From Photobacterium piscicola (GTDB taxonomy: Bacteria; Pseudomonadota; Gammaproteobacteria; Enterobacterales; Vibrionaceae): a stretch of DNA of 64,000 nt. Below are positions 1-9,729 of this stretch, in pieces. Every line of letters starts with the position of its first letter. The stretch's first letter is position 1. The translations under genes and the position numbers were made by a program. Location: assembly GCF_900166965.1 (NCBI RefSeq), contig NZ_FUZI01000001.1:496001-560000 (forward strand), given 5' to 3'. The notes under the pieces are model-generated. The model saw only the letters and a program-made list of their open reading frames with translations. It searched no databases and was not told where the DNA came from.

Positions 1-1
1 A

Positions 2-361
2 TCAGGGTGTTTAGAAACCGTTATTTCAGGTAAAGGTTTAGAACGGTTCTACTTTGAACAATCTGGCGTTGAATTATCATTACCAGAAATTGTGGCACGC
101 ACGGCTGATGATGAACATGCTCAAGCAACGATGGCTAGAATGTCACATTACTTTGGTATTGCTGCGGCACAGATTATTAATGTGCTTGATCCTGATGTGA
201 TTGTTATCGGTGGCGGTGTGGGCAACATTGATGCCTTATACCAACACGCTCAACAAGCCATATTGCCACATTTATTTAATGGCGAATTAAACACCCAGAT
301 TGTGAAACCAGATTTAGGTGACAGCGCAGGTGTCTTTGGTGCTGCGGCATTAGTGAAGTAA
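2..361 (+). CDS. mak: ROK-family sugar kinase, probably fructokinase (C-terminal part, cut by window start)
   Basis: This is the C-terminal ~119 residues of a ROK kinase, which phosphorylates a free hexose with ATP in the cytoplasm. The reading frame is open to the window edge. The visible part begins with the ROK zinc-site tail GCLE followed by a TVISGKGLERFY-like segment. It then has the nucleotide-site stretch DPDVIVIGGGVGNIDALY and the closing GDSAGVFGAAAL. The match to the end of E. coli Mak (VNILDPDVIVLGGGMSNVD) is close, so fructokinase is the best call, but NagK or another ROK kinase is possible. The gene ends just before a bidirectional terminator. Confidence 0.8.
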   Translation, partial: SGCLETVISGKGLERFYFEQSGVELSLPEIVARTADDEHAQATMARMSHYFGIAAAQIINVLDPDVIVIGGGVGNIDALYQHAQQAILPHLFNGELNTQIVKPDLGDSAGVFGAAALVK

Positions 362-376
362 ATTGTAAGTAATAAT

Positions 377-414
377 AAAAAGGCGTAATAGCAATGTCGC
401 TATTACGCCTTTTT
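377..414. terminator. Bidirectional rho-independent terminator between mak and the MFS gene
   Basis: A perfect 16-bp inverted repeat (arms AAAAAGGCGTAATAGC and its complement, 6-nt loop) with an A-run on one side and a T-run on the other. It sits between two convergent genes and can stop transcription from both. Confidence 0.9.
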
Positions 415-432
415 AATAGGGTATGATTATAC

Positions 433-1593
433 TTAGCTTGCCAATACTTGAGGCTTGCGTTGTAAACTTGCAAACAGCATATAAATAGCGGTTGCCAGTA
501 GTACGATAAAGAAGAAGTCCATCAAGCCATTTTGTTCCGCCATGAAGCTATTCGCACCAATTGGACCTAATGCAGAACCAATGCTGTAACTAAATAGCAT
601 TACTTGAGTGGCAGCTACAATGTAAGATGAATCTAAATTATCACATGCTAACGTAATCGCAATTGGGTATAACGCAAATGCTGACATACCCAATAATGCT
701 AATGCACTGACTAGCATGATGTAATCTGACGATAAGTAGGTTAATCCCATAGCAAATACACCTAATAATGACATCAATGCCAATAATAATGTTTTACTCA
801 TGCGAATAGATAACTTACTAATAATCGGCTGAATAACCATGCCACCTAAAATAATCGCGGCCATTAACACCCCAATTTGGTTGGTTGTTAGCTCACTCTT
901 TTTAAGCGCAAGTGGCATTAAGCCATAAATGCTACCCATTACTACACCAGAGGTAATACAGCCAATAATTGCTGGTTTACTCAAGCGTGAAATTTGTTTT
1001 AGAGACAATATCTGATGGCCACTGCTATCAGGTTGACCTTGCTTGATCAGTAATGGCGGTAAAATAGCAATTAACAGTAGTGCCATAATAACAGCAAACG
1101 GAATAAACCCTTTCACACCAAAATAACCAACAGCCAGCTGGCCTACTGTTGTGCCACCGTATAATGACGTCATATAGAAGCCAAGACGTTTAGCACGCTC
1201 TTTTGCGCTATCGCCAATCAATAACCATGATTCAACAACAACAAAAATACCCGCTACAGCAATACCCGCGACTAAACGCGCAGATAACCATAATTCTTTA
1301 TATGGAAAGAAAGGTAACACAGCAACCGTTGACGCTAATAATGCAAGAAAGCTAATAAAAGCAATACGGTGACCTATTTTGGCTATAACAGGTTCAATCA
1401 TTAATGATCCTATTAATAAACCAATATAATAGATACTTGCTAACCAACTGGCATAACTACTATCAATGTTAAAGTTCGCTAATGATAGCGGGATCAAGCT
1501 CATTAAGTAGCCTGAAGCAATTGCAAATACAGTTAGTCCCGCAACTGGCACCAACATGCCATTGCTTTTGTGACAAGTAGTAGTTTGTTGCAC
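433..1593 (-). CDS. MFS transporter, YcaD family
   Basis: A 12-TM major facilitator of about 386 residues in the inner membrane, substrate unknown. The stretch VVVESWLLIGDSAKERAKRLGFYMTSLYGG in the middle of the N-terminal half resembles the E. coli YcaD family signature (VESAL...R...LAAYM..YY.G). Hydrophobic helices cover almost the whole protein. The frame is open to a TTG at 1614, but a GGAGAG motif lies 7 nt before the GTG at 1593, so that GTG is the preferred start. It is convergent with mak. No operon partner or regulator is visible. Confidence 0.8.
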   Translation of the reverse strand: MQQTTTCHKSNGMLVPVAGLTVFAIASGYLMSLIPLSLANFNIDSSYASWLASIYYIGLLIGSLMIEPVIAKIGHRIAFISFLALLASTVAVLPFFPYKELWLSARLVAGIAVAGIFVVVESWLLIGDSAKERAKRLGFYMTSLYGGTTVGQLAVGYFGVKGFIPFAVIMALLLIAILPPLLIKQGQPDSSGHQILSLKQISRLSKPAIIGCITSGVVMGSIYGLMPLALKKSELTTNQIGVLMAAIILGGMVIQPIISKLSIRMSKTLLLALMSLLGVFAMGLTYLSSDYIMLVSALALLGMSAFALYPIAITLACDNLDSSYIVAATQVMLFSYSIGSALGPIGANSFMAEQNGLMDFFFIVLLATAIYMLFASLQRKPQVLAS

Positions 1594-1614
1594 TACCGTA
1601 CTCTCCACATCCAA

Positions 1615-2064
1615 ATTCGGTTTAGGTTATCTGTCCCTTTTAATAAAGGAATACTCTTTAAGAGTCGTCAAAACTCACCTATCAGAAAAGAGAGGAGAGT
1701 TAAATAAGAGACAGCGCTGTTTAAGTTACTTTCGACTGAAAGCTGAGCGATTATTCACGTAATATTGGCATGAGTAAAATGAGAAAAACTAATCCGAAAT
1801 GATGTTTTTATTTATAATTTTGTCGATATGAAATAAATGATTAGAGGTAGGTTTAATTGTATATTGTCAATAGTGTTGTTGGTGGTGGAAATTAGTTATT
1901 ATTGAATGGGTTATAATCATTATTGTGCTGAATTAATGAATGAATAACAGTAAAATCATTAGTGCTGTAACTGAGTTGAAACGTAGGGTTTTATATTATT
2001 AACACGAAAATAATTAATGATGACCAATAAAAATTTTTTTGTAGTGAAAGATTTGTTAGAAACA
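1615..2064. other. AT-rich intergenic region, no gene seen
   Basis: About 450 bases between the MFS transporter promoter side and the terminator of ylqF. No open frame with a ribosome binding site and no recognisable gene remnant were found. Confidence 0.6.
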
Positions 2065-2115
2065 TAAAAAAAGTCACTTTATCAGATATAAATTAATAAA
2101 CAGATAGAAGTGACT
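2065..2115 (-). terminator. Candidate terminator of ylqF
   Basis: The 8-bp arms AGTCACTT/AAGTGACT enclose a 28-nt loop. Read on the minus strand, the second arm is followed by a run of seven T. It lies 35 bases beyond the ylqF stop. The long loop makes it weaker than a classic hairpin. Confidence 0.55.
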
Positions 2116-2150
2116 ATTAAAACTTATGTAAAAAAATATTGTTTTATTAC

Positions 2151-3107
2151 TTAGCGCTTATTTTTAAGGTAACGCTTGCGACGTTCTTCTTTTTTCTTGA
2201 TTTTTTCTTCTGTTTTACGTTCTTCAGCAATCGCAACATTGATCAATTCTTCAGTGATCATTTCAGGATGTTCAAGCGTGATATTACCTAAAGTACCATT
2301 ACGTAATTCATTAATTAAAATCACAGAGGCTTTGTGTAAATCAACACGCCCACCGCCTTTTAGGCAGCCACGCTTACGGCCGATCTCTTCGATTAATTCA
2401 ATTGCAGACTCAGGTAGATCATCGTCAAGGTTGTAACGCGCTTTGATCAAATCAGGGTAAGCTTTAATTAGATATTCAATACTAAAGAAGCCAACATCAA
2501 TATAATCCATGGCTGTATCTTTAATCGCACCTGTTGCCGCTAAACGAAAACCACTGTGCGGGTTCTCTACTTTAGGCCACAAAATTCCAGGGGTGTCAGA
2601 CAGTAAAATACCATTATCTAAATTAATCCGTTGCTGCTGGCGCGTTACGGCAGGTTGGTTACCTGTAATTGCAACAGTACGACCCGCAAGGGCATTGATA
2701 ATAGTTGATTTACCTACGTTAGGAATACCCATGATCATCGTACGAATTTTCTTACCCGCTTCTTCACGCTGTGGCGCAAGCTTACGGCAGAGATCCATGA
2801 TCTGGTTTACTTCGTTTAAGTTCTCGGTAGTGATCGCAATCGCTTTTACACCTTGTTCTTTTTCAAGGTGATTGATCCAAAGTTGGGTCATTTCAGGATC
2901 AGCTAAATCACGCTTGTTAAGTACTTTAACAACTGGTTTGCCATCATTAGTTTCACGGAATGATTTGATCAGCGGGTTTTCACTACTAAAAGGAATACGG
3001 GCATCTAGCACTTCGATGATTACATCGACTTTCGGCATCGCCTCTTCAATTTCTTTACGGGCTTTGTGCATATGGCCCGGGAACCACTGGATACTCTGAC
3101 TACTCAT
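2151..3107 (-). CDS. ylqF: Ribosome biogenesis GTPase YlqF/RbgA
   Basis: A circularly permuted GTPase of 318 residues that acts in late assembly of the large ribosomal subunit. Motif order is permuted: G4 NKRD (residues 64-67) comes before G1 GIPNVGKST (127-135) and G3 DTPG (171-174). The N-terminal QWFPGHMHKARKEI is the YlqF/MTG1 signature. The C-terminus ends in a basic, lysine/arginine-rich tail (about 290-318) that would suit RNA binding. The frame continues 35 codons upstream, but the family begins with the MSSQSIQWFPGHM region, so the ATG at 3107 is chosen; its Shine-Dalgarno is weak. It stands alone, before the defence island. Confidence 0.92.
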   Translation of the reverse strand: MSSQSIQWFPGHMHKARKEIEEAMPKVDVIIEVLDARIPFSSENPLIKSFRETNDGKPVVKVLNKRDLADPEMTQLWINHLEKEQGVKAIAITTENLNEVNQIMDLCRKLAPQREEAGKKIRTMIMGIPNVGKSTIINALAGRTVAITGNQPAVTRQQQRINLDNGILLSDTPGILWPKVENPHSGFRLAATGAIKDTAMDYIDVGFFSIEYLIKAYPDLIKARYNLDDDLPESAIELIEEIGRKRGCLKGGGRVDLHKASVILINELRNGTLGNITLEHPEMITEELINVAIAEERKTEEKIKKKEERRKRYLKNKR

Positions 3108-3515
3108 TTGATTTATATACTCTTTATTTTTGCTAGTAGCCCCATGGGGTACATCAGGGGGTACTAAAAACTTTTGTAAAAGATAGCAGTGGACATCATT
3201 TTCTATCCACATTGATAATGCTGCTATCGCTTACATACAAATACTTATCACTGAGTTTACCATAACTGCTAGTGGATGCTTGCCCGTTAATGTATTTAGA
3301 CGTTACAGCGCGGTAAGCATGATTAGTTATTGTGCGGTTAGCTTGGGTTGAGAATGATATTGAGCTATGGGTGACAGAGAAAGTGGCAGAAAGAACTACA
3401 TAATGAAATGTAATGCAGATAAAACGAGTCATCACTAATGTTTTTGTTGAATTTAAATGGCAAGTGACTTGAGTTACGGTATTATGCAACAGTATTTTTA
3501 TAAAGTTATCAATAA
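3108..3515. other. Intergenic region at the left edge of the defence island
   Basis: About 400 bases. A 97-codon minus-strand frame (3196-3489) has low-complexity composition, no domain and no good ribosome binding site, so it is not called. No repeat or attachment site was recognised. Confidence 0.5.
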
Positions 3516-3877
3516 AATAAGTCTCAAGCTAACAGGAACCGTTTAATTGGCGAGTTAGAAATAGAGATAAATTCATTTTTAGATATGGGCATAGATTTGA
3601 AAAGAAAGCTGTCTTTGATATTTTGATGTATATATTGCAGCAATACGATTTCACTTATCCAGATGAGAAGTTATTAGAACTCGCCAAGCATATGAAGATA
3701 ATTGTTGATGATAAAGCCCAATACCCAGATTAAAGCCAACGAGACGATATTAAAGCCTCATTAAAAGTAGAGCTTATCGTATTATTGCATGAGTTTGGTT
3801 ATCCGCCAGTCACCTGTGATGATGTGTATATGGGCGTGCAAGAGCAGGCTGAGGATTTTAAGAAAGGAAAAAGTTAA
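3516..3877 (+). pseudogene. hsdR: Decayed C-terminus of a type I restriction subunit (HsdR)
   Basis: Translation in two frames gives an HsdR tail: RLIGELEIEINSFLDMGID, then after a 1-base shift near 3596 FEKKAVFDILMYILQQYDF, and finally SQRDDIKASLKVELIVLLHEFGYPPV...QEQAEDFKKGKS. These resemble the HsdR end (W-SQRDDIKAELK-DLI-LL-E-GYPPV...EQAENFKK). An in-frame TAA at about 3732 stands where the family usually has Trp before SQRDD. With a frameshift, a stop and no upstream body, it is a relic. Its TAA overlaps the next ATG (TAATG), so that gene once followed hsdR in an operon. Confidence 0.8.
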
Positions 3878-4602
3878 TGAGCAGTAACAACTCGCTATTA
3901 CTAGATAAAATAAATAGTTTTAAAAAGGATATTGAAAAGGTTGAGAAGAAAAACCACAAGAAGCATATTACTACTAGAAGGTTGTCTTTAATTTCCTTGG
4001 CCGGTTTTTTATTCAGCTTTACGGTTCTGTCTCTTAACCAGTTGTATGGTGATAAGGGCTTTCTATCTAATGATTGTTTGTTGATTCAGTTGTTAGAAAA
4101 TGGAGAGATAATTACTGATTTCATGACGACGTTAATTGTAATCACAATACCAGCTACGCTCTATCTTATTGTATTTTCATTATATGAAAGTACTAAGAAT
4201 GAGCCTGGAAATCAGAATAATGTTAAATTTTACCTGTACTTATTCGTAATATTTTCTTTGGTCATTACTACTTTTTCTTCGGCATTATTCTTCATGGCAA
4301 TGTGTAGTTTTGGTGTGACGCTACTGGTATTGAATTACGGGGCTAATCGATATTATGGATACACCAAAGCGTGGGTTCGTAATCGAGCTGTTCGCTTTCA
4401 TATCGATAAAATGATATCTGAGCATGAATTAAATGTATTTGGCAAAGCTCGTTTCATGGTGGAAATTGAAGAGCAATCGTTGCAAAAGAAATTTTATGCA
4501 CTAGTAGATAAAAATATTGATCAGCAACAAACCGATATTGTCGGTGATCATATTAGCGTGGGTGACGCGACAGTTAGTTGGATTAAAGGGTTAAAGAAGT
4601 AG
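3877..4602 (+). CDS. RADAR-associated membrane protein (RdrD/SLATT-like)
   Basis: A 241-residue integral membrane protein placed 7 bases before rdrA. It has a lysine-rich N-terminal helix (1-35), hydrophobic segments near 36-57, 84-105 and 117-150, and then a charged cytosolic C-terminal helix starting YYGYTKAWVRNRAVRFHIDKM. That plan fits SLATT-domain proteins, and RADAR loci are known to carry an optional membrane partner (RdrC, Csx27-like, or RdrD, SLATT). The type assignment rests on layout and context, not on a clear sequence motif. The ATG overlaps the stop of the hsdR remnant, so it now depends on whatever promoter survives upstream. Confidence 0.6.
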   Translation: MSSNNSLLLDKINSFKKDIEKVEKKNHKKHITTRRLSLISLAGFLFSFTVLSLNQLYGDKGFLSNDCLLIQLLENGEIITDFMTTLIVITIPATLYLIVFSLYESTKNEPGNQNNVKFYLYLFVIFSLVITTFSSALFFMAMCSFGVTLLVLNYGANRYYGYTKAWVRNRAVRFHIDKMISEHELNVFGKARFMVEIEEQSLQKKFYALVDKNIDQQQTDIVGDHISVGDATVSWIKGLKK

Positions 4603-4609
4603 GCTAGTT

Positions 4610-7117
4610 ATGACAAATATTTTAAAATTAAATTACACAAAAGCTGAATATAGAGATGATTATTCAGATTCAAGTGGTGAGTTTTGGCAGTGTGAGGCGC
4701 AAGAAAGTTTAATTAATAAACTTGAAATTACATTGCGAGAAGCTAAAGAGTATAAAGAGAATAGAAAACAAAATAATAACAAAACATGGTTATCTCACAA
4801 TGCAATTCTTGTTTCTGGTCAGAGAGGTACAGGAAAAACTGTATTTTTGAGGAATTGTGAGAAGTTATGGAGCAAAGCTTGTAAAAAAGAAAATCCAAAC
4901 AATATACAGGAAGAAGAACTTAAGTTTCTAAACGTAATTGATCCAACAATGCTTGTAAATAATGATCATTTTTCTAATGTAATAATTGCTCAAATTTATT
5001 ATGTAGTTGAAAAAAAGATTAAAATTTCAAGTGGATGCAATGGTGTAAGTTCTGTTAGTGAACAAAAAAAGATGCATTTTTATAATTCATTAAAAAAATT
5101 AGCAGATGCACTCGGAAAGAAAGATGATTTTAATGGACATTCAGGAATTGATAAAATTCTACAATATAATTCTGGTATTCAAATTGAAAATTATTTCCAT
5201 TTATTTATAGAATCGGCAATTAATTTATTGGGGTGCCAAGCTTTGGTGCTACCAATTGATGATGTGGATATGACACTTGGGCGAGCATTTGAAGTTGTAG
5301 ATGATGTGCGTCGTTTGCTTGGTTGTCCATATATAATCCCTATTGTGAGTGGTGATATGCGTCTATATGAACAAATGACAAATGTTCATTTTGATAGCAA
5401 TGCTTATAATAATGAAGCTAAAAATGATGGTCTAATTGCAGAAGGGAGCTTAGTGTCTAAAGAGCTGACGACATCTTATTTAACAAAAGTCTTTCCTAAT
5501 CAAATGAGAATTGGTTTACGACCGTTAACACAAATTATACAAAAGCTAAATATTGTAAATCATGAAAATGATACTGGATTGAAAATATCAGAATATTATA
5601 GCCTGATATTTAACAGGTTTTATTTTCTATGTTCAAATGAAGAAGTGATAATTAATTGGCCGGAACCTGAGTCTGCACGAGAACTAACCCAGCTAGTACG
5701 TTCAATTAATCCTGAAGTTTTACGTGATAAAAGTATTAATACTGTATGGATGGCTTACCAAAGTTGGGCTACACAAAAGAAGAATGGTGTTTCTTTTACT
5801 AACGCAATGTCATGGTTTTCGCTTAATAATTTAGATAATGGTTCTTCTTTTAATATTGAATCTCTAATTGCATTTAACCCTAAAATGCAAATGAGCAAAG
5901 ATCGATACCCTTGGGCTAACAAAGATTTTTTTGGTTCTCAAATAGATTCTTTAAACTCAATGTTTTCATTACAACCCAAGCAAATGTCAGCTCAATTAAA
6001 TGGCAATTTATCTATTCTGGAGAGTGCATATAATAAAAAAAGTTATACTTTACGAAGTATGCCACCCTATGAATTTTTTGATGACAAAAAATATATTACA
6101 CAAGGTTCGATAAAAAACACGAATTCTTTCTTGTCTGAAGAAAGTAAAATTAAAGCTAATATATTACTCGATGTTTACACATATGGTGACTATTATTCAA
6201 CACTATCAAATACATATCAGTATGTATTTTGTAGTCGTGCATTTGAATTGATTTTATTTTCATTCGTAAACAAATCTCTAGATGTTGAGAAAGATATTTA
6301 TAATATTCTTGGGCGTAGACCATTCTATTCAATATTTAATGCGAATCCAACTAAAGTTATTCAGGATGGCGATGATGAAGAAGAGGTTGAAAAAGAAAGT
6401 GATTCTAAGCGTTCTTCGGCAGAGATTCTGGCAAGTAAAATTAATGAATGGAAAATAAATAATAGAGAGTTCTTTGATGAAATAAATTCAAGTGATCTTA
6501 TATCTATATTTTCATTTATGTTTAATAAGACATTTTCTGCACTAAATTTATATAAATCTAAAAAAACTTATTCCGATGAGTATTTAACAGATTTAGCAAG
6601 ACGTTTTGAATTGATTCTTATTAACTCAGCAATGACAGCATCGATTAAAGGTCATGCAATTAATGCTAATGTTGCTCAAACAGATAAGTATAGTACGTTA
6701 AGAAATTATAAGGCATTTGAGAAGTATGACCGAACAATTACTAGAAATAATGAGAAGTTAAGAGAAGAAAACATTCCTGGTGGTTTTTGTATGCGTTTTA
6801 TAGATGTACTTTGGGATCATCCAATATTTGATATTAACAACTCAAAAGGAACTTTAGATTCACTATTTTCTTTAGGTAAAGTAGATCTGGAAAATAAATT
6901 AGTGAAATTGAGGGATGATTTAAAACTTAGAACGATTAAGCAAGTATCAACACTGAAGAATAAATTAAAAGAATTAAACGAAATAGATAGGATTATATTA
7001 GAAACTTTCATCAAAGAAAATAAAATAACAAACAAAACTTTATTAGTTGATCCAAAAGAGTTAAACGCTAACTTATTAAGAGCAATACAGTTATATATAG
7101 AGGGTGATGATGCTTAA
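4610..7117 (+). CDS. rdrA: RADAR system ATPase RdrA
   Basis: An 835-residue P-loop ATPase. Walker A is GQRGTGKT (70-77) and Walker B is LPIDDVDM (about 216-224), followed by DDVRRLLGCPYIIPIVSGD, typical of a STAND/AAA-like core. The long C-terminal part is helical with no recognised domain. RdrA forms a ring that, with RdrB, makes up the RADAR anti-phage complex acting on adenine nucleotides or RNA after phage infection (established for the family). The start has TAGG 6 nt upstream. The end overlaps the rdrB start, as expected for a coupled pair. Base composition is AT-rich compared with neighbours, consistent with transfer. Confidence 0.88.
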   Translation: MTNILKLNYTKAEYRDDYSDSSGEFWQCEAQESLINKLEITLREAKEYKENRKQNNNKTWLSHNAILVSGQRGTGKTVFLRNCEKLWSKACKKENPNNIQEEELKFLNVIDPTMLVNNDHFSNVIIAQIYYVVEKKIKISSGCNGVSSVSEQKKMHFYNSLKKLADALGKKDDFNGHSGIDKILQYNSGIQIENYFHLFIESAINLLGCQALVLPIDDVDMTLGRAFEVVDDVRRLLGCPYIIPIVSGDMRLYEQMTNVHFDSNAYNNEAKNDGLIAEGSLVSKELTTSYLTKVFPNQMRIGLRPLTQIIQKLNIVNHENDTGLKISEYYSLIFNRFYFLCSNEEVIINWPEPESARELTQLVRSINPEVLRDKSINTVWMAYQSWATQKKNGVSFTNAMSWFSLNNLDNGSSFNIESLIAFNPKMQMSKDRYPWANKDFFGSQIDSLNSMFSLQPKQMSAQLNGNLSILESAYNKKSYTLRSMPPYEFFDDKKYITQGSIKNTNSFLSEESKIKANILLDVYTYGDYYSTLSNTYQYVFCSRAFELILFSFVNKSLDVEKDIYNILGRRPFYSIFNANPTKVIQDGDDEEEVEKESDSKRSSAEILASKINEWKINNREFFDEINSSDLISIFSFMFNKTFSALNLYKSKKTYSDEYLTDLARRFELILINSAMTASIKGHAINANVAQTDKYSTLRNYKAFEKYDRTITRNNEKLREENIPGGFCMRFIDVLWDHPIFDINNSKGTLDSLFSLGKVDLENKLVKLRDDLKLRTIKQVSTLKNKLKELNEIDRIILETFIKENKITNKTLLVDPKELNANLLRAIQLYIEGDDA

Positions 7118-9638
7118 AGTTAGTGATGAGAGTATCGCTTATGCTTCTTTACTTACTTCTGATCGTTTGTTATTTAATGAGGTTGGTATTGACAAGAAAA
7201 AATTTCTATTACAAGAAAAGAGTATTTTTGACTATCAACCATATATATCAAGAATGCTAAGAAATGAAGATGTTACGGCTCTTATTCGTTCATTGAATCT
7301 TGATAAGATTAGTTTGAAAAAACTATTATCATTATTGGCTAAAAAGTATTTAATTTGGCAGGGTGATCGTTTCGACGTTAAGTTAAGTTATCTTGAGGAG
7401 TGGTTAGAACTAGCCTCTTTAATTGATGTTAGTTGGATTATTGCAAAAGCCTATAGTGATTTAACTTACGATTATGATATTAGTGAGCAGGATATTATAA
7501 CATGTATTAAAGATAACCAGTGTCCTACAGCTCTTCAACAATTAAAAGGAAAGAAAGGTTTTGCTGATAATCATGTCCACCTTGGTGGGCATGGACATAC
7601 TGGCCCATCTCTACTAAGTTTTTCATTATATGGGGTAGAGGTTACTGGAAAAATCAAATGGCCAAGAAGACCTGAAAGTACTTTATTTGAGAGTGAACGA
7701 TATAAAAAGAATGATTTACCTAAGTGGGGCGCTTTATTAGGTGATAATTTGGCAGCTTTTGCGTTTGATCATGATTATAAACGTGTGAATAAATTGCATA
7801 TAAAGCCTCATATTAATGTTGAGTTCAAAGGTGATGCGATTTCATATATTGAACGTGGTGAGTGTAATAATTTTTCTCAGCATTGTTTATCACAATCTCA
7901 TTGTTTACTAATTCCATCAGCTAATCGTTGGCTTTTATTTTGTACTGGCTTAATTTCTTTAAATAAAGAAGCAGATAATGCTCTAGATACTTATATTCGT
8001 ATAAGCAATATTTTGCGTAACTATATGATTGTAATGGGGGCTGGATTAGGTCAATTTGTAGAATCTTTTCATTTTCCACTTCGTAAGAGTAGACATTTAG
8101 GCTCACAAGATATTGTCGGTTTGGATGCTTTCAAATCGGATATATCAAAAGATACAGTAAGAGAATTTAGAGTGTCACCAAATATTGCTATTGGGAGTAA
8201 TAGTTTTCCAGCAGATCCGAAGGATTTAAAGGCTAGTTTAGAGGCTCTCTATAAAGAATCATTAGCAGAAAGGGTCCACTTTGTTTTGCATTTTACCAGA
8301 AGCGGCAAAAGGGAAGACAGAAGACAGTCTAAGTTTAGGGCTAATATTAAGAATCAAGTTAGACTTCTTCAGCAATTTCATGGTTCTGTTTCTTTTTCTG
8401 ATACCGAGATAAAAGCATTTCAAATTGAAGATGAATCATTACGAGTTGATTTGCGTAAAGCAATACGCGGGTATGATGTAGCAGGTAATGAAAACGAACT
8501 ACCAATTGAGGTATTTGCTCCTGCTCTGCGGGTTTTGCGTTTAGCTAAACATTCATCACAGAGTCTATTTACAACTCGTCATCAGAGACCTTTTTTAACT
8601 ATTCATGCAGGTGAAGATTATAGTCATTTACTTTCTGGATTAAGAGCAATCGATGAAGCTGTGTATTTTTGTGATTATCAGTCAGGAGATAGAATAGGCC
8701 ATGGACTAGCACTAGGGGTATCGCCTATTTCGTGGGCTCAAAGACAACAAACGGCTTATGTCACAATAGGTGAACATTTAGATAACCTTGTTTGGTGCTT
8801 TCAGAAATCACTTGAAGTTATTCAAAAAGTGCCGAAATTTACTGGTGTTTTACATTTACTGCAAGAGAAGATTAATTTCTGGTCAGGCTATCTTTACGAA
8901 GAAGAACATTCATGTCGAAGTTTATACGAAGCTTGGAAGTTGAGGCGAAATTGCCCTTATGCGTTAAATCTTGATGAGTTATCTAGTGATAAGCCACCAG
9001 TTATAGATGGTAAGAACCCGTTATATCGTGATTGGATAATAGATTTTGACCAAATCCAATGTAACGCTAGTAGCCAAAAGGCATTCGTACTTTGGCAAAA
9101 ATACATACTAGCTGAGTTAGATGTCCACTTTTTTAAGAGACGTGAAAAATCAGTAATTATTCATTGTAATCCCAAGCAAGGTTTTGAACCTTTTGGTTAT
9201 AAGCATGGGACATACTTTGACTCTATATCAGCAGCAGAATTAGAGTTGTACGAAGCAATCCAAGATCTACAAATAGAAAAGTATGGGTCTCAAGAAATAA
9301 TATTCGAAGCTTGTCCAACGTCAAATATCTATATTGGGCGCTTTGAACATTATCATGAACATCCTATTTATCGTTGGAATCCACCTATTGAATCTTGGCT
9401 CAATGCAGGAGAGCGTTTTAACAAGTTTGGTTTAAGGCGCGGCGCAATTTCAGTATGTGTAAATACAGATGATTCAGCATTAATGCCAACATCAATTCAG
9501 AATGAGCATAGAGTATTACAACGAGCAGCTGTTGAGTATTATGGTGTCGGATCAAATAAAGCGGAAGATTGGATTGATCGTATTCGTCAAAAGGGTGTCG
9601 AGGTATTTGAAGAGAATCATTTAGATTGGGTTAACTGA
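7110..9638 (+). CDS. rdrB: RADAR system adenosine deaminase RdrB
   Basis: An 842-residue divergent adenosine deaminase. The zinc and catalytic residues are in place: HVH (155-157) in ADNHVHLGG, HAGED (His499, Glu502), DRIGHG (His531) and VNTDDSA (Asp787-Asp788). Large insertions separate the motifs, as in RdrB rather than in the ~350-residue housekeeping enzymes. RdrB assembles into a shell with RdrA and deaminates adenosine or ATP/dATP (established for the family). ATG 7110 is preferred over GTG 7104 and ATG 7107 because GAGGG ends 5 nt before it. It overlaps the rdrA stop by 8 bases, so the two are translationally coupled. Confidence 0.9.
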   Translation: MLKVSDESIAYASLLTSDRLLFNEVGIDKKKFLLQEKSIFDYQPYISRMLRNEDVTALIRSLNLDKISLKKLLSLLAKKYLIWQGDRFDVKLSYLEEWLELASLIDVSWIIAKAYSDLTYDYDISEQDIITCIKDNQCPTALQQLKGKKGFADNHVHLGGHGHTGPSLLSFSLYGVEVTGKIKWPRRPESTLFESERYKKNDLPKWGALLGDNLAAFAFDHDYKRVNKLHIKPHINVEFKGDAISYIERGECNNFSQHCLSQSHCLLIPSANRWLLFCTGLISLNKEADNALDTYIRISNILRNYMIVMGAGLGQFVESFHFPLRKSRHLGSQDIVGLDAFKSDISKDTVREFRVSPNIAIGSNSFPADPKDLKASLEALYKESLAERVHFVLHFTRSGKREDRRQSKFRANIKNQVRLLQQFHGSVSFSDTEIKAFQIEDESLRVDLRKAIRGYDVAGNENELPIEVFAPALRVLRLAKHSSQSLFTTRHQRPFLTIHAGEDYSHLLSGLRAIDEAVYFCDYQSGDRIGHGLALGVSPISWAQRQQTAYVTIGEHLDNLVWCFQKSLEVIQKVPKFTGVLHLLQEKINFWSGYLYEEEHSCRSLYEAWKLRRNCPYALNLDELSSDKPPVIDGKNPLYRDWIIDFDQIQCNASSQKAFVLWQKYILAELDVHFFKRREKSVIIHCNPKQGFEPFGYKHGTYFDSISAAELELYEAIQDLQIEKYGSQEIIFEACPTSNIYIGRFEHYHEHPIYRWNPPIESWLNAGERFNKFGLRRGAISVCVNTDDSALMPTSIQNEHRVLQRAAVEYYGVGSNKAEDWIDRIRQKGVEVFEENHLDWVN

Positions 9639-9674
9639 GTATTAGAAAATACGAATATAAGTTATAGCTACAGA

Positions 9675-9703
9675 ATAGAATAGTTATTCTATGACTTTCT
9701 TTT
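9675..9703 (+). terminator. Candidate weak terminator after rdrB
   Basis: The arms ATAGAATA/TATTCTAT form an AT-only hairpin 36 bases beyond the rdrB stop, followed by a T-rich stretch. It is a weak stem, so it may only attenuate. Confidence 0.4.
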
Positions 9704-9729
9704 AACAACTTTATTATTTCTGATGGTGA

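Noticed and set aside
3196..3489. A 97-codon minus-strand frame upstream of ylqF
   Set aside because: Thr/Ser-rich low-complexity product, no domain, no ribosome binding site, next to decayed sequence.
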